A stretch of 14,503 nt of DNA from contig JADFQH010000037.1 of assembly GCA_022561895.1 (NCBI GenBank), positions 1-14,503 of the forward strand, given 5' to 3'. Source of the DNA: Methanobacteriota archaeon. GTDB lineage: Archaea; Halobacteriota; Halobacteria; Halobacteriales; Halalkalicoccaceae. The notes below the pieces were generated by a model. That model saw only the letters and a program-made list of their open reading frames with translations, ran no database searches and was not told the origin of the DNA. This document shows, in pieces, positions 7,012 through 13,533 of the stretch (its first letter is position 1; the number at the start of each line of letters is the position of its first letter). The position numbers were made by a program, and so were the translations under genes.

Positions 7012-7019
7012 AGTAAAAG
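7012..7019 (-). promoter_or_regulatory. TATA-like box of grpE
   Basis: Minus-strand CTTTTACT is centred about 26 bases before the ATG at 6989. This is the spacing expected when transcription starts at or next to the first base of the start codon, as in most haloarchaeal leaderless mRNAs. Confidence 0.5.
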
Positions 7020-7120
7020 GGTTCAGAATCCGAGCGACGGCCAGCGGTTCGTGGTTTTATCCTCGATCGAAACGGGACGTACCGACGGCGATTGGAGCCG
7101 ATCCCAGTACAAGCAGGTCT

Positions 7121-7146
7121 CGGACCCCGGTGACGAACGGGGTCCG
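7121..7146. repeat. Isolated 9-bp GC-rich inverted repeat
   Basis: Arms cggaccccg (7121-7129) and cggggtccg (7138-7146) are perfectly complementary around an 8-base loop. No T-run follows on either strand, and the loop is not a tRNA T-loop. It may be a remnant of a repeat or a structured leader; its function is unknown. Confidence 0.45.
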
Positions 7147-7381
7147 TGGTAGCACGGAAAAACACCGCTCCCAACAGCGCCCGCCCCACCGCATGTCCTA
7201 TCGAACTCCGAAACCCCGTCAATCATGCGTGTTCTCGCTGCCATCCGAGGATCGTTGTTGTCTTAGCGCTACCCGCGTTGCAAATCAGTCCTATCTACTC
7301 GTGAGCGATCCTATCCCCACCGGTGATGGAGAAGCACGCCGGTCGTCGTTTTCATCGAGTCGGTGATCCCCTCAGAAGACG

Positions 7382-7387
7382 TAATAT
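7382..7387 (+). promoter_or_regulatory. TATA-like box of the truncated regulator
   Basis: TAATAT is centred about 25 bases before the ATG at 7410. That suits a leaderless transcript and is the main reason for choosing this start over the in-frame ATGs at 7395 and 7323. Confidence 0.45.
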
Positions 7388-7409
7388 CGTTGCGATGCCA
7401 ACGTCTGAC

Positions 7410-7931
7410 ATGGGACCGCCGATCGAGAAAATCGAATTCATCGCCAGTTCGAAACACCGGGTCGGGGTGATCGATGCACTCACAGAGGAGGGGTGTGACC
7501 GGGCCGACCTGCGGTCCGTGACTGGTGCCCATGCGTCGAGCATCGGACGCGTTCTGGGGGAGTTCGAGAAGCGACGGTGGATCGAACGGAACGGGCCGAC
7601 GTACGAACTCACGCCGCTTGGCGAGTTCGTCGCAGAACGGTTCGCGGCGCTGTGCGATGCGATGGAAACCGAGGAGAAACTCCGTGACGTCTGGCAGTGG
7701 CTCCCACGCGAGATGGAGGGCTTTTCGGTGGAACTTTTCGCCGACGCCGTCGTTGCCTATCCGGGACCGGGCTACCCGTACGCACCCGTCGAACGAGTCA
7801 TCCAGCTGGTCGAGGAAAGCGACTCGGTGCGCGCTCTCGGGGCGACCGTGTTCAAGTCAGTCGCCAACGAGGCGTTCTGTCGGGCCGCCCTCGACGGCAC
7901 GGAAATCGAGGTCGTCCGCGAGACGAACTAA
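7410..7931 (+). CDS. FilR1-type winged-helix regulator, C-terminally truncated
   Basis: This 173-residue protein starts IEKIEFIASSKHRV, the usual opening of a large haloarchaeal regulator family. It has an N-terminal winged helix (about residues 1-75, with HASSIGRVLGEFEKRRWIE as recognition region and TYELTPLGEFVAER after the wing). The start of the FilR1 middle (ligand) domain follows: FADAVVAYPGPGYPYAPVER (110-129) and GATVFKSVANEAFCRAALDG (144-163). Family members normally continue for roughly 80-90 more residues; this one stops at 173 (VVRETN), and I find no continuation in any frame downstream. The DNA-binding part is intact, so it may still bind DNA or may be a decaying gene. A TATA-like TAATAT at 7382-7387 favours a leaderless start at 7410; ATGs at 7395 and 7323 are alternatives. 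Confidence 0.75.
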   Translation: MGPPIEKIEFIASSKHRVGVIDALTEEGCDRADLRSVTGAHASSIGRVLGEFEKRRWIERNGPTYELTPLGEFVAERFAALCDAMETEEKLRDVWQWLPREMEGFSVELFADAVVAYPGPGYPYAPVERVIQLVEESDSVRALGATVFKSVANEAFCRAALDGTEIEVVRETN

Positions 7932-8042
7932 CAGATCGATCGCCCTGCACATAGAACGAGGGTGTTCTCGGTTTCCGCACCGACCGGCTGCGTTCTCCGT
8001 TCGTTCATTGCGACTGCTGCGGTCCTAATATATCTGTGTCAT

Positions 8043-8975
8043 CTATGCGCTGGTGAGCGACCCGATTCCCGCCGGAACGCGCCCAAGCGTAATCCAGCCG
8101 TCGTCCTCGCGGGCGATCACCCGACCCTTGGTCGTTCCAGCCAGAATCCGCCCGCCGACCGCCGTCCACGCGACGACGAACTCGTCGGGTTCGCCGGGAT
8201 ACGGGAGGGATTCGAACGAATCGCCGCCACCCACGGATTCGAACAGTGCTGCGGGCGGGGACGGCGGGAGCGTCTCCGCCGCGGCGTACAGTCGCCCCCG
8301 GTACGCGAACGCCTCTTGGAAGTACGGGTAGTTCGATCCAGTATCGAGACGCCTCCACGACCGGCCCGCGTCGTGCGTGCGGTAGAGTCCGCCGCCACAC
8401 GAAACGACGTACTCGTCGGCTCCTAGTACGAGAACGTGATGAACGTCGTACTGGAGGTCGTCCCCCCGTTCGGGAAGCCCGTCGCGTCGTTCGCTCCACG
8501 TCTCCCCGTTGTCCTCGCTGACGTGGACGCCGCCGACCTCGATGCCCGCGATCACCCGCTCCGGGGCATCCGAATGGACCCCGAGGCTCCGGACGTGAGC
8601 CGAATCCCGATGGCGCGGGGTGTGCCACTGCTCCTGCGAGGGAAGCTCCTGAAACCCGTCGAGTTCGTCCCACGTCTCGCCTTGGTCCCTCGAAACGTAG
8701 AGGTGGGCGGGATGGGTTCCCGCGTAGAGACGAGCTCCATCAGGACTCCCAACGACCGAGAAGACTTCTTCGCGGGGGACGCCGAGGTTCTCCCACGTCG
8801 TCCCGCCGTCTACTGATCGATACAGTCCGGTCTTCGACGTTGCGAACACCCCTTCGAAATGTTCGAACGTGCGAACGCGGAGGGTAACCCCGGAATCGAG
8901 GACCCGTTCTACGTCATCGAGCGCGCCGCTCGCAGAGCGGTAGACCCCGTCGCCCGTTCCGATGAGAAGCGACAT
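8043..8975 (-). CDS. Asp-box (BNR) beta-propeller protein
   Basis: A 310-residue protein made of repeated beta-propeller blades. Four clear Asp-box turns of the S-x-D-x-G-x-T-W type occur: SVDGGTTW (54-61), SRDQGETW (95-102), SEDNGETW (153-160) and THDAGRSW (200-207). A degenerate copy is at 247-254. Such proteins are often labelled sialidase-like or photosystem-assembly-like, but the Asp box marks the fold only. I see no sialidase catalytic Arg triad, so I assign no enzyme activity. No signal peptide or membrane segment is present, so it appears cytoplasmic. The ATG at 8975 is chosen because GGGGTGA, a good Shine-Dalgarno match, lies 8 bases upstream. A longer frame to 9125 would add 50 residues unlike the rest and overlap the next gene. 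It sits 106 bp after the membrane-protein gene and is probably co-transcribed with it. Confidence 0.85.
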   Translation of the reverse strand: MSLLIGTGDGVYRSASGALDDVERVLDSGVTLRVRTFEHFEGVFATSKTGLYRSVDGGTTWENLGVPREEVFSVVGSPDGARLYAGTHPAHLYVSRDQGETWDELDGFQELPSQEQWHTPRHRDSAHVRSLGVHSDAPERVIAGIEVGGVHVSEDNGETWSERRDGLPERGDDLQYDVHHVLVLGADEYVVSCGGGLYRTHDAGRSWRRLDTGSNYPYFQEAFAYRGRLYAAAETLPPSPPAALFESVGGGDSFESLPYPGEPDEFVVAWTAVGGRILAGTTKGRVIAREDDGWITLGRVPAGIGSLTSA

Positions 8976-9081
8976 GTTCCCTGTCACCCCTTCACTGTTC
9001 GAGACGGACCCACTCGATACGCATCGGGTTCGTCGCGTGGCTGTTCCCTGTTCGTCGTGCGTCGTGTAGTAGCAAGCACCC

Positions 9082-9531
9082 TCATGGTGAATCCACTCCC
9101 AATTTCGTCGCTCGCAAGAGAACACCGACAGCGACGGCTGCCGTCGTCACGTGCATCAGTCCCAGCGTTACGAGAACGGACTGTGGGGCACCGACGAGTT
9201 CGGCGGGCGGCGAAACAAGCGGGACGAACGACACCAGTAGCACGAGCGCCGCGACGACGACAAACGTCCGCTTCGGCCGCTTCGAGATCCGTGTGATGAG
9301 ACCGTAGACGACGGTCGCCCCGACGACTCCAACCGCCGAACTCGCGATAACCGGCATCCATCCTAACGGCTCGTACTCGGCCGGGACGGTGAACACTCCG
9401 AGAGCGATGACGAGCACGAGCGCGTTTACTGCAATAGCGACGGTTGCGGCGTACAAGCCGTACTGTGCGAGGCGAGTTGCGCCGACACGTGTCGATACGG
9501 TCGGTTCTATCGTGGCTTTATTCGATGCCAT
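9082..9531 (-). CDS. Four-helix membrane protein (DUF6069-like)
   Basis: A 149-residue integral membrane protein with four hydrophobic segments, at roughly residues 23-46, 56-80, 88-107 and 118-142. They are separated by short loops, with a basic stretch ISKRPKR between helices 2 and 3. The N-terminus is short, polar and without a cleavable signal. The pattern resembles small prokaryotic four-helix proteins annotated as DUF6069, whose function is not established. It is transcribed away from an HxlR-type regulator across a shared promoter region of about 150 bp. An ATATTA box at 9555-9560 lies about 26 bases before the ATG, so the mRNA should be leaderless. The arrangement suggests it is the main target of that regulator, perhaps responding to a redox or small-molecule stress. 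Confidence 0.8.
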   Translation of the reverse strand: MASNKATIEPTVSTRVGATRLAQYGLYAATVAIAVNALVLVIALGVFTVPAEYEPLGWMPVIASSAVGVVGATVVYGLITRISKRPKRTFVVVAALVLLVSFVPLVSPPAELVGAPQSVLVTLGLMHVTTAAVAVGVLLRATKLGVDSP

Positions 9532-9554
9532 GTCCTATACTACACTTTATTTAG

Positions 9555-9654
9555 TAATATACTATCAAGTTCGAAGTCAGTGAGTAGCTTGCTCGTCTCT
9601 AGGTTACTCACCGTTCTTTAGGTCACTTACAGACTTCGAAGGAACAAGCTATAC
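9555..9654. promoter_or_regulatory. Symmetrical divergent promoter/operator between membrane gene and HxlR regulator
   Basis: Two TATA-like boxes face outward: ATATTA on the minus strand (9555-9560), about 26 bases from the ATG at 9531, and CTATAC on the plus strand (9649-9654), about 28 bases from the ATG at 9680. About 9 bases inside each box is one arm of a perfect 9-bp inverted repeat, ttcgaagtc (9570-9578) and gacttcgaa (9632-9640). The similarity extends to 15 of 19 positions. A GTGAGTA-type motif appears three times: at 9580-9586 on the plus strand, at 9605-9611 on the minus strand, and as a variant near 9624-9630 on the minus strand. The layout fits a dimeric regulator controlling both directions. 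Confidence 0.65.
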
Positions 9655-9679
9655 GACTTCAGCGGTTATAGTAATCGGT

Positions 9680-10096
9680 ATGGTGGAGCCATCTCACGCC
9701 GAGGAGTTCGCCGAGACGATCCTCTCGAATGAAACGGAGAGAAAACCCGGTTCCGAACGTGCGGAGAAGGACAACCGGACCATGTCCGCACTCCTCAACC
9801 TACTGGGGAAGAAACACACCATCGTGATCCTCCACCAGTTCGCGACCGGCGAGGGGCCCTTGCGGTTCAGCGATCTCGAAGAGGCGGTCGATATCGCACC
9901 GAACACGCTCTCGAACCGTCTCAAAGAACTCACCCGGGTCGGATTGCTGACGCGCCGGGCGTACAACGAGATTCCACCGAGAGTTGAGTACGATTCGACG
10001 GAGAAAGCGAAGGATCTCGCACCTGTGTTCTGGTATCTCGGGGTGTGGACCGAGCGCCACGACCTCGAATCGACGCCGCTCGACGAGCTAGCGTAA
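9680..10096 (+). CDS. HxlR-family winged-helix transcriptional regulator
   Basis: A 138-residue regulator of the HxlR (MarR-like) type. The core reads NLLGKKHTIVILHQFATGEG (residues 40-59), RFSDLEEAVDIAPNTLSNRL (62-81) containing the recognition helix, then KELTRVGLLTRRAY, and a wing with PPRVEYDSTEKAKDLAPVF. Such proteins bind as dimers to inverted repeats and often sense aldehydes, disulfide or quinone stress through a cysteine. This protein has no cysteine at all, so redox sensing through thiols is excluded and a ligand-based signal is more likely. It is divergent from the membrane-protein gene and shares with it the symmetrical operator-like region, so autoregulation plus control of that gene is the natural inference. 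The ATG at 9680 fits a leaderless transcript from the box at 9649-9654. Confidence 0.92.
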   Translation: MVEPSHAEEFAETILSNETERKPGSERAEKDNRTMSALLNLLGKKHTIVILHQFATGEGPLRFSDLEEAVDIAPNTLSNRLKELTRVGLLTRRAYNEIPPRVEYDSTEKAKDLAPVFWYLGVWTERHDLESTPLDELA

Positions 10097-10183
10097 CCGT
10101 GGATAATCGATAATTCTCCTTGGATACCGGTCTGGACAGGAAACTCGCTGTCCGAAACTCAAATCGCCGCTTTACCTATCCGA

Positions 10184-10192
10184 TAGTTTATG
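10184..10192 (+). promoter_or_regulatory. TATA-like box of the serpin gene
   Basis: TAGTTTATG is centred about 28 bases before the ATG at 10216, the spacing of a leaderless haloarchaeal transcript. It separates the serpin gene from the HxlR regulator, which ends 119 bp upstream. Confidence 0.5.
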
Positions 10193-10215
10193 CTTGTTCT
10201 CCGTGATCTCCTCGT

Positions 10216-11517
10216 ATGAGTCTCGACACCGAGCCGGTTCCAAACCGCCGCGACGTTCTCGCGGCGAGCGGCGCGCTCGCAACGGCGGCCCTAGCCGGCT
10301 GTCTCGGCGATGCCTCATCCAGTGGTTCGGCACCGAGCGTCAACAACGAACAACTCACGGAACTCGTCCGAGCGAACACCGAGTTCGCGCTTGCGTTTCA
10401 CCGCAAACTCCTCGACAACTCGGAGGAACCGAACGTCTTTTCCTCGCCACACAGCGTCTCAGTGGCAATGGCGATGCTCTTTGCGGGCGCACGCGGCGAC
10501 ACCGAGAGCGAGATGGCAAAAGCCATGCGCTACACCCTCGACGACGACCTCCATCCGGCGATCGAGGCGCTCTCCGCGGATCTCGACGACCGAGCCGATG
10601 ACGCGGACGACCCCGGTCTCCTCGATCGGATTCGTGGACGTGACGGCTCGTTCGATCTCTCGATCGCAAACGCGTTATGGGGCACACGAGAGTATCCCTA
10701 CCGCGAGGAGTATCTCGACACCGTCGAGGAGCACTACGGAGCCGGCCTTCGGGAAGTCGATTTCGCCGATTCCGATGGAACGCGCGAGGAGATCAACGGC
10801 TGGGTCGCCGGCGAGACGAACGACCGGATCGAGGAGGTCCTCCCGGAAGGCTCGATTACCGCGAACACGCGGCTCGTCGTGACGAACGCGATCTACCTGC
10901 TTGCCGACTGGGCCAAGCAGTTCGATCCAGAAGACACCTCCGAGGGGGAATTTACCGCGCTCGACGACACGAACTCCGAGGTATCGATGATGCGCCAGAC
11001 CGCGGAGTTTCCCTTCGCCGCCGAAGACGGCCTTGCACTCGTCGAACTGCCGTACGTCGGCGAGGAACTGAGCATGGTCGTGATCGTTCCCGACGGGGAG
11101 ACGGTGGCGTTCGACGCCTTCGAGGCGGACCTCGACGCCGACCGACTCGAAGAGTTACTACAGGGAGTCGACACCACGGAAACCGAGGTCGCCCTCCCGA
11201 AATTCGAGTTCGAGTTCGATGCCCACCTCAACGACACCCTTACTGCACTCGGCATGGAGCGGGCGTTCGACCTCGGAGGCGCGGATTTCAGCGGGATGGC
11301 CGACGCCGAGTTGGCCATCGCGGACGTGTTTCACGAGAGCTACATCGCGGTCGACGAGGCCGGAACCGAGGCTGCGGCGGCGACCGCCGGGACGATGGAG
11401 GAGTCCGCCCCGCCCGCTGTGATCGCCGATCGTCCTTTCCTGTTCATGATCCGGGATCGTTCCACGAAGGCGGTCCTCTTTCTCGGTCGAATCACCGATA
11501 TGAGCGAGATCGCCTAA
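10216..11517 (+). CDS. Serpin-family protease inhibitor, Tat lipoprotein
   Basis: A 433-residue serpin. The N-terminus has twin arginines (R11, R12), a hydrophobic run and a lipobox at LAGC (Cys29), so it should be exported folded and anchored on the outer face of the membrane. The serpin core shows NVFSSPHSVSVAMAMLFAGA (73-92), TRLVVTNAIYLLADW (217-231) and the C-terminal signature ADRPFLFMIRD (404-414). The reactive-centre loop starts at hinge GTEAAAAT (383-390), with small residues as in inhibitory serpins, and continues AGTMEESAPP (391-400). Aligned from the hinge, P1 is Ser397; aligned from the C-terminal PF, it is Glu395. The likely role is suicide inhibition of an extracellular serine or cysteine protease, perhaps its own halolysin-type subtilase or one from a competitor. 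The protein is of normal length with no obvious partner gene nearby. Confidence 0.95.
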   Translation: MSLDTEPVPNRRDVLAASGALATAALAGCLGDASSSGSAPSVNNEQLTELVRANTEFALAFHRKLLDNSEEPNVFSSPHSVSVAMAMLFAGARGDTESEMAKAMRYTLDDDLHPAIEALSADLDDRADDADDPGLLDRIRGRDGSFDLSIANALWGTREYPYREEYLDTVEEHYGAGLREVDFADSDGTREEINGWVAGETNDRIEEVLPEGSITANTRLVVTNAIYLLADWAKQFDPEDTSEGEFTALDDTNSEVSMMRQTAEFPFAAEDGLALVELPYVGEELSMVVIVPDGETVAFDAFEADLDADRLEELLQGVDTTETEVALPKFEFEFDAHLNDTLTALGMERAFDLGGADFSGMADAELAIADVFHESYIAVDEAGTEAAAATAGTMEESAPPAVIADRPFLFMIRDRSTKAVLFLGRITDMSEIA

Positions 11518-11525
11518 CCGCCCCG

Positions 11526-11531
11526 CTTAAG
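11526..11531 (+). promoter_or_regulatory. TATA-like box of the XPB helicase gene
   Basis: CTTAAG lies just after the serpin stop codon, centred about 27 bases before the GTG at 11556. It supports a leaderless start at that GTG and separate transcription of the helicase. Confidence 0.45.
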
Positions 11532-11555
11532 CCTCCCCTCGCGCTATTTTCGACA

Positions 11556-12962
11556 GTGTCCGTGCGGCTCACCTACGAGGGCGGGACGATCCGCGTGACC
11601 GGCGAGGAGCGCCGGCTCGATTTGGGCAACCCATCCGACCCGCTCCTCGAATACGATCCGCGCAGCAAGACACACCGCGCGCCCGCCTTCCGGTATACGG
11701 ATCTCGTCTCCCGCCTCGACCGCGAGGGAATCGCGTACGAGGACCTCGTCTTCGAAACGCCCGAACTCCGCGGGCTTTCCTCGGACTACGAACTGCGATC
11801 CTACCAGCGTGCGGCCATGGAGGCGTGGCGCGAAAACGGAGATCGAGGGGTCCCCGCGAGCGACGCGCGCGGGGGCTCGGAACTACCCCGCTGTTCCGGT
11901 GTACTCGAACTCCCGACCGGCAGCGGCAAGACCGTAATCGCGATCAAGGCGATCGAGGAGATTGCCGCGCCGACCCTGATCGTCGTCCCCACGATCGACC
12001 TGCTCTCCCAGTGGCGCGACGAGCTACGACGGGAGTTCGATGTTCCTATTGGCGAGTTCGGCGGCGGGGTCCAGTCCCGCGAGGCGATCACGGTCTCGAC
12101 CTACGATTCCGCGTATCTCAAAGCCGATTCCATCGGGGACGTCTTCCCGTTCGTGATCTTCGACGAGGCCCACCACCTCGGCGGCGAGGGGTACAGGGAG
12201 ATTGCCCGGCTGCTCGCCGCACCTTTTAGAATGGGGCTGACCGCTACCTTCGAGCGCCCCGACGGCGCTCACGAAGTCATCGAGGAGCTCGTCGGCCCGG
12301 TCGTCTACCGGACGAGTGCCGACGAGCTCGCAGGCGAACATCTCGCACCCTACGACGTGAAACGGATCGAGGTTTCGCTGACTCCCAAAGAGCGCGCCGA
12401 GTACGAGCAGGTACAAGAGACGTTCATTTCGTATCTCCGCGAGTCGGGCATCCAGATGCAGCGCGGAAGCGACTATCAGGAGCTCGTCAAGCGTTCGGGT
12501 AACGATCCAAGAGCGAGAGAAGCGCTGCTCGCAAAACAGCGCGCCCGCGAGATCGTCTCGAACGCCGAGCGAAAGATCGAGGAGTTGGGAGATATCCTCG
12601 ACCGCCACCGCGGCGAGCGGATCATCGTCTTTACCGCGCACAACGATCTCGTCTATCGGCTCTCCGAGCGGTTTCTCGTTCCGGCGATCACCCACCGCAC
12701 TAGTACAGGAGAACGCCGCGAGATCCTCAATCGGTTTCGTGAGGGAACGTATTCCAGAATCGTCGCCTCGAACGTGCTGGACGAGGGGGTGGACGTTCCC
12801 GATGCGAGCGTCGCGGTCGTCCTTTCGGGGAGTGGCTCCGAACGCGAGTTCACCCAGCGATTGGGCCGGATTCTGCGTCCCGGCGAGGGAAAACGGGCCT
12901 TGCTTTACGAACTCGTGAGCCGCGATACGGCGGAGGAGAACGTTGCAGCCCGGCGACGATAG
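11556..12962 (+). CDS. XPB/Rad25-type DNA repair helicase
   Basis: A 468-residue superfamily 2 helicase. It has an N-terminal damage-recognition-like domain (about 1-75), then the Q-motif region LRSYQRAAMEAW (80-91), Walker A LPTGSGKT (119-126), DEAH box FDEAHHLGG (202-210), motif III GLTATFERPDG, and C-terminal motifs VLDEGVDVPD and QRLGRILRPG. Archaeal XPB opens damaged DNA and works with the nuclease Bax1, encoded next on the same strand though unusually far away. The GTG at 11556 is chosen because the homologous sequence starts at VRLTYEGG and a TATA-like box lies about 27 bases upstream. Upstream extension of the frame would run through the serpin gene. Between the Q motif and Walker A about 20 extra residues (98-115) are encoded by two short palindromes, probably an in-frame repeat insertion in a surface loop. 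Confidence 0.96.
   Translation: MSVRLTYEGGTIRVTGEERRLDLGNPSDPLLEYDPRSKTHRAPAFRYTDLVSRLDREGIAYEDLVFETPELRGLSSDYELRSYQRAAMEAWRENGDRGVPASDARGGSELPRCSGVLELPTGSGKTVIAIKAIEEIAAPTLIVVPTIDLLSQWRDELRREFDVPIGEFGGGVQSREAITVSTYDSAYLKADSIGDVFPFVIFDEAHHLGGEGYREIARLLAAPFRMGLTATFERPDGAHEVIEELVGPVVYRTSADELAGEHLAPYDVKRIEVSLTPKERAEYEQVQETFISYLRESGIQMQRGSDYQELVKRSGNDPRAREALLAKQRAREIVSNAERKIEELGDILDRHRGERIIVFTAHNDLVYRLSERFLVPAITHRTSTGERREILNRFREGTYSRIVASNVLDEGVDVPDASVAVVLSGSGSEREFTQRLGRILRPGEGKRALLYELVSRDTAEENVAARRR
11852..11898. repeat. Two adjacent short palindromes inside the helicase gene
   Basis: Arms ccccgcg (11852-11858) and cgcgggg (11868-11874) are followed by cggaac (11878-11883) and gttccg (11893-11898). 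All pair perfectly, each pair around a loop of about nine bases. They encode the extra loop before the Walker A motif. Confidence 0.55.
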
Positions 12963-13103
12963 TCGTTTCCGGCTCCCGTGAGTGCTGCTTGATCGACTCG
13001 GCCACAGAGTTAATAGAGCAGATGTCAATCGGCTGCTATCATGGTATTTCAGCCGAACATGGGGCCGATCGAGCGGATTTTCAGAGGGGTGGTGGGGTGT
13101 GGC

Positions 13104-13186
13104 TATAGTAGTCGTTGAAACTGTTTGCACACCGGTTGCCCGACGTTTCGCAACCAGGTGTTTATTGACTTTCAACGACTACTATA
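13104..13186. repeat. MITE-like inverted-repeat element, 83 bp
   Basis: Perfect 17-bp terminal inverted repeats, tatagtagtcgttgaaa at 13104-13120 and its complement at 13170-13186, enclose 49 bp. The interior continues the fold with caccggttgc-type arms that differ by one bulged base. TA at each end could be a duplicated TA target (TA|tagtag...ctacta|TA), as used by IS630/mariner-type transposases. There is no coding capacity, so it would need a transposase from elsewhere. Confidence 0.7.
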
Positions 13187-13407
13187 ATCGTTATGGCTCC
13201 CGGCGCGTTCGTCGACGGACGGCGCACAACCGCCGCTATCGCAGCGATCGCAGGGGATGGACTGCTGTTCAACGCCCGAACGCAACACTGTGGGGGTACG
13301 CGCTGTGCGGTATCGACGGAGCCTTCACGGAGTCGGATTCGGCCGAGCGAGCGACGGGCCAAACCAACTATTCGTCACTCGGTTCTCGATTTCCTGCCGA
13401 GGGAAGT

Positions 13408-13423
13408 CGACAGTATACTGTCG
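13408..13423. repeat. 16-bp perfect palindrome at the edge of the second element
   Basis: cgacagtatactgtcg is a complete palindrome with no spacer. Its right half is the left end of the 84-bp element, and its left half is repeated directly at 13488-13497. It may mark insertion of the element next to a half-site, or be a protein-binding site. Confidence 0.5.
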
Positions 13424-13497
13424 GACAGAACGGTTGATAGATTCGCCGACGGCCGTTCCCGGCGCCAACCTATCACAGCCTCTGCCCGACAGTATAG
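13414..13497. repeat. MITE-like inverted-repeat element, 84 bp
   Basis: The ends match as inverted repeats over 27 bp with 21 identities. The first 11 (tatactgtcgg and its complement at 13487-13497) are perfect, and the arms end in gatag/ctatc. The interior also has cgccg/cggcg arms, so the element can fold from end to end. Like the first element it is about 84 bp and begins and ends in TATA, but the repeats are otherwise different. It ends only 37 bp before the bax1 start. Confidence 0.6.
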
Positions 13498-13533
13498 CCC
13501 CGTTTTTGACCATCGAGCGCATACCCCCGTTCG

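Larger units (their letters stand above)
6990..7409. other. Gene-free stretch upstream of grpE
   Basis: I see no convincing gene here. Open frames on both strands are rich in Arg, Cys and Ser, without the acidic bias of the real genes. The stretch holds the grpE TATA-like box (7012-7019), a 9-bp perfect inverted repeat (7121-7146), and the candidate promoter of the truncated regulator (7382-7387). Confidence 0.6.
12963..13533. other. Gene-free stretch between XPB and Bax1 genes
   Basis: No convincing gene lies in these 571 bp. The longest open frames lack acidic bias and known motifs. Two inverted-repeat elements (13104-13186 and 13414-13497) occupy about 30 percent. A 'gtttttg' box (13502-13508) at the end could drive bax1. 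In haloarchaea and other archaea these two genes are normally adjacent or nearly so. Confidence 0.6.

Noticed and set aside
7121..7146. Possible tRNA arm
   Set aside because: The loop lacks the TTCRANNY T-loop sequence and no cloverleaf with acceptor or anticodon arms can be built around it.
8976..9125. 50-residue N-terminal extension of the Asp-box protein
   Set aside because: The sequence is rich in Cys, His and Trp, unlike the rest, and overlaps the membrane-protein gene. The ATG at 8975 has a good Shine-Dalgarno match.
10677..11555. Upstream extension of the XPB frame through the serpin gene
   Set aside because: The added residues are Arg-rich out-of-frame reading of the serpin. Helicase homology and a promoter-spaced GTG place the start at 11556.
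12024..13175. 383-residue open frame antisense to the XPB gene
   Set aside because: It is a codon-bias shadow of the helicase gene, without motifs, and it runs into the inverted-repeat element.
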